Below, one piece after another: positions 1 to 7,452 of a stretch of 10,792 bases of DNA. The position numbers and the translations under genes were made by a program. The notes under the pieces were generated by a model. It ran no database searches and was not told the DNA's origin. It was given only the letters and a program-made list of their open reading frames with translations. Position 1 is the stretch's first letter. Each line of letters opens with the position of its first letter. This stretch comes from Candidatus Rifleibacteriota bacterium (GTDB lineage: Bacteria; Riflebacteria; Ozemobacteria; Ozemobacterales; Ozemobacteraceae): positions 1-10,792 of the forward strand of contig JAKQKW010000237.1 in NCBI GenBank assembly GCA_029560455.1, in the 5' to 3' direction.

Positions 1-2
1 TG

Positions 3-239
3 ATTTACGGCAGCAACGATCGCATTGCGCCAGCACACACAGTCGAGGCCGGCTATCACGCCGCCAGCTCGAAAAACAAAGCATTGATCGGTATTCAGGG
101 TGGCACCCACATGAACATGACCGTCGGCGACAACGCCCGCAAAATTGCGGCGATTACCGATGCCTGGTGCAACCGCGACGAAGACTCGATCGAGGCCGAC
201 CTGCGCCAGCACGCGACTCTCGCCTGTCTCCAGCCATGA
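3..239 (+). CDS. Alpha/beta hydrolase-like protein, C-terminal fragment (5' end outside the window)
   Basis: The frame is open from the window edge to a TGA at 237-239 and gives 78 residues. It starts IYGSNDRIAP and later contains GIQGGTHMNM. A Gly-x-x-Asp-x-hydrophobic-x-Pro motif followed about 30 residues later by a Gly-Gly-x-His motif is the usual placement of the catalytic Asp and His in the last third of alpha/beta hydrolases (dienelactone hydrolase/esterase type). Here they would be Asp6 and His36 of the fragment. The nucleophile elbow would lie upstream of the window, so substrate and subfamily cannot be judged. The gene converges on ribF with a 113-nt gap. The final roughly 20 residues are polar and look like a family-specific tail. 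The hydrolase fold is inferred from these two motifs only. Confidence 0.6.
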   Translation: MYGSNDRIAPAHTVEAGYHAASSKNKALIGIQGGTHMNMTVGDNARKIAAITDAWCNRDEDSIEADLRQHATLACLQP

Positions 240-267
240 AGGAATTTATAGTCTTCCCGATGTAATC

Positions 268-284
268 ATTGCGAGGCGAGAAGA
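268..284. repeat. 17-nt repeat word shared with the element at 8562-8665
   Basis: ATTGCGAGGCGAGAAGA at 268-284 is identical to 8564-8580. The octamer CCGAAGCT also follows in both places (288-295 and 8649-8656), but only 3 nt after the word here against 68 nt in the longer copy. This could be a shortened or decayed member of the same dispersed intergenic family. The CATTGCGAGG...CGAAGC style resembles small palindromic repeats I recall from many bacterial genomes. That family match is from memory and unverified. Confidence 0.55.
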
Positions 285-329
285 AGACCGAAGCTGCCGA
301 ATAGAACCGAATATTATCGCAACTAAATG

Positions 330-346
330 AAAAAGTGCGCTTTTTT
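330..346. terminator. Possible weak bidirectional terminator between two convergent genes
   Basis: AAAAAG (330-335) and CTTTTT (340-345) can pair around a TGCG loop, giving an A-tract/T-tract hairpin readable from both strands. It lies just past the ribF stop codon (minus strand) and about 90 nt past the hydrolase stop codon (plus strand), where a shared terminator would be expected. The stem is almost entirely A-T with one G-C pair, so it would be weak. Confidence 0.35.
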
Positions 347-352
347 ACAATA

Positions 353-1276
353 TCAGGGAATTATATTCTGCAGGGCGGCGAGGTCGCGGTGAATCTGGTC
401 GACGAGCGCCTGCATGTCAGGAAAACGCTTTTCGGCCCTGATTCTCTGAACGAATCTGATTCTGATGGTGCGGTGATAAAGGTCGCCGGTAAAATTCAGC
501 AGATGTGCTTCGAGCAGATGGTTGCTGCGATCGAAGGTCGGCCTGACACCGATGTTGACGATGGCCGGGTATGAGCCCTCGGGAGTGTCGGCGTGGCAGG
601 CGTAGACGCCATTGGGCGGCAGAATTTTCTGGCTCGCTTCGAGCTGCAGATTCGCGGTCGGAAACCCCATGACGCGGCCCCGGTGGTCACCATGCACGAC
701 TTCGCCCGAAAAACTCGCTTCACGGCCGAGAAAACGGTTTGCCCGCGTAAAGTCGCCGGCGGCAACCGCTTCACGGATAATCGACGATGAGACAACTTCG
801 TCATCGACCCTGACCGGGTCGATGACCTGACTGGCGCGGCCACTGTCGGTGAGCAGACTGGCGAGCATGTCAGCGGTGCCGGCCCGGCGGGCACCGAAGC
901 AGAAATTGAAGCCGACGAAGGTTACTTCGGCCTGCAGGCGGTTGATGAGAATGTCTTTGACGAATTCTTCATGCCCGACAGCGGCGAAGGTCTCGTCGAA
1001 CGGCCTGAAAACGACGTAATCGACCCCGGTGCCGAGCAGCAGGCTGAACTTTTCTTCGGGGGTCGTCAGATAGCCCTTGAAAATCTCGGGCGACAGAAAC
1101 TTGCGTGGTGAATGGTCGAAGGTAAAAATCACTGCCGGCAGACCGCGTTCTCTGGCGCAGCCGATGATGTCGGCAATCAGTTTGCGATGGCCGAGATGCA
1201 CGCCGTCGAAGGTGCCGATGCCGAGTATGCATGGCCCGATACCGGGGTCGCCCTGCAGCAGGTTCTTAAGCTTCAT
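353..1276 (-). CDS. ribF: Bifunctional riboflavin kinase / FAD synthetase RibF
   Basis: This cytoplasmic enzyme phosphorylates riboflavin to FMN and then adenylates FMN to FAD. The 307-residue length is normal for the family. The N-terminal FAD-synthetase (nucleotidyltransferase) domain spans about residues 1-180. It has GTFDGVHLGH at 21-30, the HxGH-type nucleotide-binding signature, and SSSIIRE at 163-169. The C-terminal riboflavin kinase domain has GFPTANL at 204-210, NGVYA near 222-226, NIGVRPTF at 241-248, and Glu256 in LLEAHLL, the position of the family's catalytic base. The ATG at 1276 lies inside the end of truB (11-nt overlap), suggesting translational coupling. It is the last gene of the operon. 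In many bacteria rpsO follows truB or ribF, but here the neighbour is a convergent hydrolase. All key motifs look intact. Confidence 0.96.
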   Translation of the reverse strand: MKLKNLLQGDPGIGPCILGIGTFDGVHLGHRKLIADIIGCARERGLPAVIFTFDHSPRKFLSPEIFKGYLTTPEEKFSLLLGTGVDYVVFRPFDETFAAVGHEEFVKDILINRLQAEVTFVGFNFCFGARRAGTADMLASLLTDSGRASQVIDPVRVDDEVVSSSIIREAVAAGDFTRANRFLGREASFSGEVVHGDHRGRVMGFPTANLQLEASQKILPPNGVYACHADTPEGSYPAIVNIGVRPTFDRSNHLLEAHLLNFTGDLYHRTIRIRFVQRIRAEKRFPDMQALVDQIHRDLAALQNIIP

Positions 1277-2219
1277 TTTCCGCGAAAACCCTCACCGGGT
1301 AGAGCTTCAGGCCGTCTTTTCGTGCTTCGCCGCTCTCTTTACGGGTTTCGTAAATAGCGATAAGCCGGCCGTCCGGCCCGAGAATCTGAAATTTGTCGGC
1401 AGCCTCGGGGCTGTCGGTGGCGATGCTGATTATATCACGCCGGCCGATTGCCTGGCCATTCTTGATGCGTGCCTTGCCGTCAGCACTGACCTTGAGCTTC
1501 GGAAACGGCAGAATCTCGGTAAAAGGCACGAAAGAGGCGGTTTCAGCAAATGGCACGCCCTTTTCGATTTTCCAGAATGGGTAGGCCTGGGTGAATGCCC
1601 ACTGTCCGACGCGTTCACGCAGCAGATACGAAAGATAGCCGCCGCAGCCAAGCTTCTGCCCAAGATCATGGGCGATCGAGCGCACGTAGGTGCCGCGCGA
1701 ACAATGCACGCGCAATACCAGATGCCGGCCGTCGCCGTTCGTGTAGTCTGTTACCAGTCTGATCGAGGTTACATGCACCGGCCGGCTCGCCAGCTTGACT
1801 TCTTCGCCGGCTCTGGCCATGGCATAAGCGCGTTTGCCGCCAACCTTGATCGCCGAATAAGCCGGCGGTGCCTGGTCGTAGCTGCCGACCAGACTGCGCA
1901 GAGCTGTCATCAGGTGGTCGCTGCTGAAATCAATCGGGCCTTCGTGCCGGCTGACGATATTGCCTGTGGCATCGTAACTGTCGGTGGTGGCGCCGAGTGT
2001 GACGCGCATCAGATAAGTTTTGTCGAGGTGCTCGGCCGGAATGAAATTGAGCAGCTTCAGCGCCCGCCCGGTAAAAACCAGCAGCACGCCCTGGGCCATC
2101 GGGTCGAGAGTGCCGGCGTGGCCGCAGTTCTTGATTTTATAAACCCGCCTTAGCCGTGCGATGACATCGTGTGAAGAGCAGCCGCGCGGTTTGCAGACAA
2201 CGAGGCAGCCATCAGGCAT
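1266..2219 (-). CDS. truB: tRNA pseudouridine(55) synthase TruB
   Basis: TruB isomerises uridine 55 in the T-loop of tRNAs to pseudouridine and also acts as a tRNA-folding chaperone. The 317-residue protein opens with the family's CLVVCKPRGCSSHDVI segment. It has the catalytic motif GHAGTLDPMAQGVL at 33-46 with Asp39 as the catalytic aspartate. YSAIKVGGKRAYAMAR (121-136) and CSRGTYVRSIAHDLG (173-187) are the other conserved TruB motifs. Residues from about 240 to the end (KLKVSADGKARIKNGQAIG...) look like a C-terminal PUA-type RNA-binding domain. The ATG overlaps the stop of the upstream DHH gene by 8 nt, and the stop overlaps the ribF start, so it sits in a coupled chain. A downstream start is unlikely because the conserved N-terminal motif begins within a few residues of this ATG. 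Confidence 0.97.
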   Translation of the reverse strand: MPDGCLVVCKPRGCSSHDVIARLRRVYKIKNCGHAGTLDPMAQGVLLVFTGRALKLLNFIPAEHLDKTYLMRVTLGATTDSYDATGNIVSRHEGPIDFSSDHLMTALRSLVGSYDQAPPAYSAIKVGGKRAYAMARAGEEVKLASRPVHVTSIRLVTDYTNGDGRHLVLRVHCSRGTYVRSIAHDLGQKLGCGGYLSYLLRERVGQWAFTQAYPFWKIEKGVPFAETASFVPFTEILPFPKLKVSADGKARIKNGQAIGRRDIISIATDSPEAADKFQILGPDGRLIAIYETRKESGEARKDGLKLYPVRVFAENEA

Positions 2220-3225
2220 TGCAGTTGTCTCCTGCCGGCAGGGCTTCAGCTACGGCTGCTACAACCGTCTGCATCACATCTTCAAGCTTGCCGTCGATCT
2301 GGGCGCCGGCAGCGTTGCGATGCCCGCCGCCATTGAAACGGCGGCTGACTTCCATGACGTCGATTTTGCCGGTAGATCTGAAGCTGATCTTGACTTTGCC
2401 GCCTTCGACTTCCTTGAAGAGAATGGCCGCTTCGATACCCTTGATGCAGCTGAGATTGCGTATGGCCCCGTCGGCGTCGACTTCGGTCGCGCCGATGCGG
2501 GTAAAATCGTCGAGTGCCAGCCAGCTGGCGACGACTTTGCCGTCATTGAAGCTGCGGGTGCGCGCCATTACCGTGCCGTGAATGACGACGCGATGGTAAT
2601 TGGTATTTTCGTAGACAAGCTTGTAGATATCGTCGACGATGAGATCGCTGCCGATCAGCCGGGCAATGATTTCGTGCGAGCGCGGTGTCGAATTGTTGAA
2701 GCGGAAATTGCCGGTATCGGTCATAATGCCGACATAAAGGGCTTCGCGGCACTCGCGGTTGAGCTCGACGCCGGTGCGTTCGAGAATGTTGTAAAGAATC
2801 TCGCAGGTCGAAGACGCCTTTTCTTCGAGCAGATTGATGCTGCCAAGACCGACAACCCCGATGTGGTGGTCGAGATGCACGGTGGTGGTGGCGCGCTTGA
2901 AGAATTCAACGCGCTCGCCCATACGCCGGGCTTCGGTGGTTTCCATCAGAAAGGCGAGATCGAATTCGACGTCTTCGGGCAGGTAATTCTGGCAGACCTC
3001 GGCGCCACGCAGCCATGAAATCTGTTCTGGTAGCGGGTCGAAGTTCAAGACGACGCAGTTCTTGCCGGCGGCACGGCACCAGTGGTAGAGCGCCAGCTGT
3101 GAGCCGAGCGCGTCACCGTCGGAATAGGGATGGGCGATGCAGAAAATGTTCCTGGCCTTGTCGAGCTTTTCACAAATCAGGTCTATCTGCCGGTCGTAAT
3201 CGGGGCTTGGCCATGAAACATTCAT
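2212..3225 (-). CDS. DHH/DHHA1 phosphoesterase, NrnA-like (oligoribonuclease / pAp phosphatase)
   Basis: DHH-family phosphoesterases of this type degrade very short RNAs and/or dephosphorylate pAp, using Mn ions in the cytoplasm. The 337-residue length fits NrnA-like proteins. The DHH domain is N-terminal: motif I is AHPYSDGDALGS at 31-42 (Asp36 and Asp38 as metal ligands), motif III is HLDHHIG at 117-123, and motif IV is GIMTDTGNF at 166-174 (Asp170). The C-terminal DHHA1 domain ends with the substrate-binding FNGGGHRNAAGA at 298-309. At the usual motif II, where relatives have an Asp in an LDxSDxxRLG-type segment, this protein reads FLMETTEARRMG with Glu95. That could alter activity. An AAGGA ribosome-binding site lies 11 nt before the ATG at 3225, 18 nt after rbfA. 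Its place between rbfA and truB is typical for nrnA-like genes. Family assignment is firm; the exact substrate is not determined. Confidence 0.93.
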   Translation of the reverse strand: MNVSWPSPDYDRQIDLICEKLDKARNIFCIAHPYSDGDALGSQLALYHWCRAAGKNCVVLNFDPLPEQISWLRGAEVCQNYLPEDVEFDLAFLMETTEARRMGERVEFFKRATTTVHLDHHIGVVGLGSINLLEEKASSTCEILYNILERTGVELNRECREALYVGIMTDTGNFRFNNSTPRSHEIIARLIGSDLIVDDIYKLVYENTNYHRVVIHGTVMARTRSFNDGKVVASWLALDDFTRIGATEVDADGAIRNLSCIKGIEAAILFKEVEGGKVKISFRSTGKIDVMEVSRRFNGGGHRNAAGAQIDGKLEDVMQTVVAAVAEALPAGDNCNA

Positions 3226-3243
3226 CGGGTGCGTCCTTATGCT

Positions 3244-3597
3244 TTAATCTGAGGGCTTGATGTTGCGCAGCAGTTCGAGGAGCCGGTCGCCCTGCTGTAT
3301 CGACGGGTCGTAGAAAAAGGCGAGCTCGGGCGCAACGCGCAGTTCGACCGTTTTTTTCAGCTCACGGCGCAAAAATGCCTTGGCCGAATCGAGACCGTTC
3401 TGCACGTCTTCCTGCTTGATTTCGCCCTTCTCGTTGAGAAAGCTGTAGAGAACCCTGGCGAGATGAAAATCAGGGCTGATGTCGACGTTGACGATGTGAA
3501 CGCCTCTGACGCGCGGGTCCTGGACCCGCCGCTGAATCAGCTCGGAAAGCTCGCGCAGGATCAGTGAATTGACCCGTTCCTGTCTTCTTGTTGTCAT
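3244..3597 (-). CDS. rbfA: 30S ribosome-binding factor RbfA
   Basis: RbfA binds the 30S subunit and assists late 16S rRNA 5'-end maturation. The 117-residue KH-fold protein begins MTTRRQERVNSLILREL and contains the family signature DPRVRGVHIVNVDISPDFHLARV at about residues 27-49, including the DPR motif and the V..S.D...A.V strand. The C-terminal part ends with the usual helix-rich tail carrying VAPELAFFYDPS. I chose the ATG at 3597 because the stop codon of the DUF503 gene overlaps it as ATGA, a standard coupling arrangement. An alternative TTG at 3609 would add four residues and lie further inside the upstream gene. No strong ribosome-binding site is visible, consistent with translation by re-initiation. 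Confidence 0.95.
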   Translation of the reverse strand: MTTRRQERVNSLILRELSELIQRRVQDPRVRGVHIVNVDISPDFHLARVLYSFLNEKGEIKQEDVQNGLDSAKAFLRRELKKTVELRVAPELAFFYDPSIQQGDRLLELLRNIKPSD

Positions 3598-3875
3598 ACG
3601 TAATCCCAATAGGTGTCGACGATTTCCACTGAGCTGTGGTCAGCGAGAATTTCGTCTATTTTCTGCGCCATCTGTTCAAGAAGGCGGCGGTCGTTGGCCA
3701 CAATCGCCACCCCGACCGTACCGCGCTGCCAGAGATCATTGTTGGCAACTTCGGCGATCGAGGCGTTGAATTTGGCTCTGACCCGGTCGATCAGGCTTCT
3801 GAGGATGTGGCGCTTTTCCTTGAGGCTGTGAACCTCAGGGAAATGCATTTCGAAGGTGCCGATTGCCACGACCAT
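3594..3875 (-). CDS. DUF503 family protein (YlxP-like)
   Basis: This is a 93-residue protein of the DUF503 family, known as YlxP in Bacillus subtilis where it also sits in the nusA-infB-rbfA cluster. Family features visible are the opening MVVAIGTFEMHFPEVHSLKEKRHIL (SLKEKR at about 17-22), then FNASIAEVANNDLWQRGTVGVAIVAND (about 36-62), and a closing beta strand ending DTYWDYV. Its biochemical role is not well established; conserved linkage to ribosome-assembly genes suggests a function in translation or ribosome maturation. The start follows the infB stop by 26 nt with AGGTGG in the gap as a likely ribosome-binding site. Its TGA overlaps the rbfA ATG by 4 nt. Confidence 0.92.
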   Translation of the reverse strand: MVVAIGTFEMHFPEVHSLKEKRHILRSLIDRVRAKFNASIAEVANNDLWQRGTVGVAIVANDRRLLEQMAQKIDEILADHSSVEIVDTYWDYV

Positions 3876-3901
3876 CTGCTTTTAATGCCACCTGACGCCT
3901 G

Positions 3902-6343
3902 TCAGATGACTCTTTCGATCTCTTTGAGGCGGAAGAATTCGAGAATGTCGCCGTCTTTGATGTCGTTGTAGTTTTCAACGCCGATACCACATTCGTAGCC
4001 GGCGTGAACTTCTCTGACGTCATCTTTGAAGCGCTTCAGCGAGCCGATCTTGCCTTCGTAGATTTCGACGCCGTCACGGACGATGCGCACCGAGGTGCTG
4101 CGCATGACGCTGCCGCTGGTCACATAAGAACCGCAGATAGCGCCGACGCCTGAAACCTTGTAGACCTTGCGCACTTCAGCGCGGCCAACGACTTCTTCTT
4201 CGTATTCAGGTTCGTACATACCCTTGAGCGCCAGTTTGACGGCGTCAATGGCGTCGTAGATGATTCTGAATACCTTGATTTCGACGTCTTCAGCTTTGGC
4301 CGCATCTTCGACATTCGGCATCGGTCTGACATGGAAACCGATGATGATGGCATTACTCGCCGAGGCAAGGTTGACATCGGCTTCGGTGATGCCGCCAACG
4401 CCGGTATGAATGACATTGACCTTGACTTCATCGGTGCTCAGGCGTTCGAGCGCATCTTTCATGGCGCCGGAAGAACCCTGCACGTCAGCCTTGATGATAA
4501 TGTTGAGATCTTTTGCCTGACCTTCGGTAACCTGTTTGAACAGATCGGCCAGTTTGATGCGGTTTTCGCGCGACAGACGTTCTTCGCGGGCCTTCTTCTG
4601 GCGCAGTTCGCCAACGTAGCGGGCGAATTTGGCGCTTTCGACGACGGCCATCTTGTCACCGACGCGGGGCACGTCGTTGAGACCGAGCACCACGACCGGG
4701 AAAGCCGGACCGGCTTCTTTTACACGGGCGCCGGCATCGTTGACCAGAGCTTTGACACGGCCAAAGCTGCTGCCGCAGATGATATGGTCACCGATCTGAA
4801 TGCGGCCGTTCTGCACAAGAACGGTTGCCATCGGGCCCATGCCCTTATCGAGACGGGCTTCGATAATGGTGCCGATACCGGACTTCACCGGATTGGCTTT
4901 GAGGTCCATCATTTCGGCCTGCAGCAGAATCATTTCGAGCAGGTCGGCAACGCCGGTACCGGCCTTGGCCGAAACCGGAACCATGGTGGTTTGACCACCC
5001 CAGTCGTCGGCAACCAGGTTGTAAGGCATCAGCTGCTGTTTAACGCGGTCGATATTGGCTTCGGGCTTGTCGACCTTGTTGATGGCAACGATGATCGGCA
5101 CGCCGGCGGCCTGAGCGTGGTGAACCGCTTCGATAGTCTGGGGCTGCACACCGTCATCGGCGGCAACGACGAGAATCGCGATGTCGGTGACCAGAGCACC
5201 CTGAGCGCGCATGGCGGTGAACGCCTCGTGGCCCGGGGTATCGATGAAGGTGATGATGCCGTTGCTCAGTTTGACCTGATAGGCACCGATATGCTGGGTG
5301 ATACCGCCCACTTCCTTGTCGGCGACGTGCGCCTTGCGGATATAGTCGATCAGCGAGGTTTTGCCGTGGTCGACGTGGCCCATGATGGTCACGACCGGCG
5401 GCCGTTTCTTGAGATCGCTTTCCTGGTCGGGGGTATCCTGAATTTCAAATACGTTTTCAGTAAAAATGATATCTTTGCCGAATTCCTGGCCGAGCAGCTG
5501 CATCTGCTCGTTTTCGAGGCGCTGATTCAAGCTGGCGACGACGCCGAGCCCGAACAGCTTTTTGACGATGGCAATTGCATCGACTTCGAGATATTTGGCC
5601 AGCTGGCTGACGGTAATGTCAGTGGGCACGAGAACTTTCGGCAGGGAATCTTCATCTTCTTCAAGGTTGTCGGCTTTTCCGGTGCGATCCAGAATTGCCT
5701 CGGTCTGACGCTCAGCTTCACGCATTTCGGCTTGAACCTTCTTCGAAAAATGAGCGCGGTTGGTCTTGTTCTTGACGCTCTTTTTCTTGATTGGGGCTTG
5801 AGTCTCCTTTTTCGGAGAAGCAGTTTTGATAATGGTTATCTGCTTGTTGACTTCAACTTCTTCTTCTTCCTCGATGCGTAGAGGCTTGGGGCCAAGTTTC
5901 TTCTTTTCCTGCCGGGCCTTTTCGGCCAGGGCTTCTCTTTCTTTTTCACGTTCTTTTTCCCGCTCACGTTCGCGGTCATCATGTTTCTTTTCGCTGACAG
6001 GCTGCTGATTGACTGGGGCAGGGGAAACGGCGGGCGTAGACTGGGTGACTGGCGCGGGTTTGCTGGCGGGAGCGACGGTCTGTGACTGTGGCTGGGCCGG
6101 TTTTAAATCGGCTTTAGGCTTTGCGGCCTGAGCCGGCTGCGGTGCCGCGGCTGGAGTTGCCGGGCGGGCAGCTTTGTCACCCTTCTGGGCGGCAAAATGT
6201 TTTTCAAGAACTTCCTGCATTTCGTCGGGAAGGCCAGCGAGTGGGTTGGTCTTGCCCTTATAGCCAAGGGCGGCCAACAGATCTGCCATGTCTTTGTTGC
6301 TTAAATTATACTTTTTACTTGCTTCGTGTATGCGTATACCCAT
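3902..6343 (-). CDS. infB: Translation initiation factor IF-2
   Basis: IF-2 is the GTPase that delivers initiator fMet-tRNA to the 30S subunit and promotes subunit joining. This 813-residue protein has an IF2-N domain at 1-53 (GIRIHEASKKYNLSNKDMADLL). A low-complexity Ala/Pro/Gln and then Arg/Glu/Lys linker follows (about 54-230), including an alternating ERE/REK run near 124-137. A second IF2-N-type domain lies near 236-295. The G domain carries G1 GHVDHGKT at 322-329, GGITQHIG at 346-353 (switch I), G3 DTPGH at 358-362, G4 NKVD at 422-425 and G5 SAK at 458-460. Beta-barrel domains and the C-terminal fMet-tRNA-binding domain (GSYVTSGSVMRSTSVRI, about 738-754) follow. All nucleotide-binding motifs are intact. 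A GGAGG site lies 6 nt before the ATG, 17 nt after the nusA stop. An internal alternative start, as in E. coli, is possible but not evident. Confidence 0.98.
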   Translation of the reverse strand: MGIRIHEASKKYNLSNKDMADLLAALGYKGKTNPLAGLPDEMQEVLEKHFAAQKGDKAARPATPAAAPQPAQAAKPKADLKPAQPQSQTVAPASKPAPVTQSTPAVSPAPVNQQPVSEKKHDDREREREKEREKEREALAEKARQEKKKLGPKPLRIEEEEEVEVNKQITIIKTASPKKETQAPIKKKSVKNKTNRAHFSKKVQAEMREAERQTEAILDRTGKADNLEEDEDSLPKVLVPTDITVSQLAKYLEVDAIAIVKKLFGLGVVASLNQRLENEQMQLLGQEFGKDIIFTENVFEIQDTPDQESDLKKRPPVVTIMGHVDHGKTSLIDYIRKAHVADKEVGGITQHIGAYQVKLSNGIITFIDTPGHEAFTAMRAQGALVTDIAILVVAADDGVQPQTIEAVHHAQAAGVPIIVAINKVDKPEANIDRVKQQLMPYNLVADDWGGQTTMVPVSAKAGTGVADLLEMILLQAEMMDLKANPVKSGIGTIIEARLDKGMGPMATVLVQNGRIQIGDHIICGSSFGRVKALVNDAGARVKEAGPAFPVVVLGLNDVPRVGDKMAVVESAKFARYVGELRQKKAREERLSRENRIKLADLFKQVTEGQAKDLNIIIKADVQGSSGAMKDALERLSTDEVKVNVIHTGVGGITEADVNLASASNAIIIGFHVRPMPNVEDAAKAEDVEIKVFRIIYDAIDAVKLALKGMYEPEYEEEVVGRAEVRKVYKVSGVGAICGSYVTSGSVMRSTSVRIVRDGVEIYEGKIGSLKRFKDDVREVHAGYECGIGVENYNDIKDGDILEFFRLKEIERVI

Positions 6344-6360
6344 CCGTTACCTCCGCGCTG

Positions 6361-7434
6361 TCATTCATCGGTTTTCCTGTCAGAAACCATGTCTTCAACG
6401 TCTTTTTCAGTTTTGATATCGATTTTAATACCGGTCAGTTTCGAGGCGAGCTTGACGTTCTGCCCTTCCTTGCCGATGGCCAGCGACAGCTGACCCTGAG
6501 CAACGATGGCCAGAGCCGACCGGCGGTCTTCGGCGACCGTTACCGACTGCACCTTGGCCGGGCTGAGGGCGTTGATTACGTATTCAACCGGGTTCTCGCT
6601 GTAACGTACGATATCGATCTTCTCGCCGTTAAGCTCGTCGACAACGCCCTTGATGCGGCTGCCCTTGATGCCGACACATGAACCGACCGGGTCGATCTTC
6701 GAATCGGAAGTGGCGACCGAGATTTTGACTCTCAGGCCGGCTTCGCGTGACGAAGATTTTATTTCGACGATGCCATCGCCGATTTCAGGCACTGCCTGCC
6801 GGAAAAGCAGTTCGACAAACTTTGCAGAACTGCGGGAAAGTATGATCTGCGGACCTTTAGGGGTCGGCTTTACTTCCTGAATGTAACATTTGATGCGGTC
6901 GTTGGTGCGGAACACTTCGCCAGGAATCTGTTCTTTTGGCGGCAGAACCGCTTCAGCCTTGGCGAATTCCACAAAAACATGCCCTTTTTCGACGCGCTGA
7001 ACCTTGCCGGTAAGAATCTGACCGACCTTGTTCTGATATTCTTCGTAGATGATACCGCGTTCGGCTTCTTTCAGCTTCTGACTGACGACCTGGCGGGCAG
7101 TCTGGGCTGCGATGCGGCCGAATGACGGCGGCGTCACATCTTCTTCGACGACGTCGCCCGGCTGGGCTTCGGGGTCGATTTCGCGGGCTTCTTCGAGGGT
7201 GTACTGACGGTCGGGTTCGTCAAGGTCATCGGTGTCGACGACAAGCCGCCGTGAGATAACCTTGAAATCGCCGGTTTTCTGGTCAAGAGTAACTTTCACA
7301 TCTTCTTCTGAATCGAAATTCTTGCGGTATGCCACGACCAGCGCTTCTTCGATTGCGTGAACCAGAACCTCCATCGGCAGGTTCTTTTCGCCAATAACTT
7401 CTTTTAATGCATCTATCAGATTAAACTTTGTCAC
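6361..7434 (-). CDS. nusA: Transcription termination/antitermination factor NusA (short form)
   Basis: NusA binds RNA polymerase and nascent RNA, modulating pausing, intrinsic termination and antitermination. The 357-residue protein has an N-terminal polymerase-binding domain (1 to about 125), an S1 domain (about 134-200, GQILTGKVQRVEKGHVFVEF), KH1 (about 230-290, with VGSCVGIKGSRIKGVVDELNGEKIDIV) and KH2 (about 300-345, with AIGKEGQNVKLASKLTGIKIDI). It ends about 12 residues after KH2, so it lacks the C-terminal acidic-repeat domains of E. coli NusA. This short form is usual in many phyla. The start is GTG at 7434, supported by GGGGAGG 9 nt upstream and by the conserved N-terminus (FNLIDALKEVIGEKNL). 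Gap to rimP is 18 nt. In other bacteria NusA can act on its own operon's leader; the small hairpin before rimP might serve this, but that is speculation. Confidence 0.97.
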   Translation of the reverse strand: MTKFNLIDALKEVIGEKNLPMEVLVHAIEEALVVAYRKNFDSEEDVKVTLDQKTGDFKVISRRLVVDTDDLDEPDRQYTLEEAREIDPEAQPGDVVEEDVTPPSFGRIAAQTARQVVSQKLKEAERGIIYEEYQNKVGQILTGKVQRVEKGHVFVEFAKAEAVLPPKEQIPGEVFRTNDRIKCYIQEVKPTPKGPQIILSRSSAKFVELLFRQAVPEIGDGIVEIKSSSREAGLRVKISVATSDSKIDPVGSCVGIKGSRIKGVVDELNGEKIDIVRYSENPVEYVINALSPAKVQSVTVAEDRRSALAIVAQGQLSLAIGKEGQNVKLASKLTGIKIDIKTEKDVEDMVSDRKTDE

Positions 7435-7452
7435 TTTAAATAACCTCCCCCG

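Noticed and set aside
1077..2153. Plus-strand open frame of 358 codons opposite ribF and truB
   Set aside because: It is antisense to two well-supported enzymes with intact catalytic motifs, and its translation resembles no protein family I know.
2161..3018. Plus-strand open frame of 285 codons opposite the DHH gene
   Set aside because: It is a shadow of the DHH gene. Its Asp/Ala/Gly-rich composition mirrors minus-strand codon usage.
4331..5881. Long plus-strand open frame of 516 codons opposite infB
   Set aside because: It lies entirely antisense to intact IF-2 motifs and has no ribosome-binding site or recognisable domain. Absence of stops is a codon-bias shadow of the GC-rich minus-strand gene.
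5930..5975. Short tandem repeat (ERE/REK codons) inside infB
   Set aside because: It is an alternating charged linker, common between the N-terminal and G domains of IF-2, not an independent repeat array.
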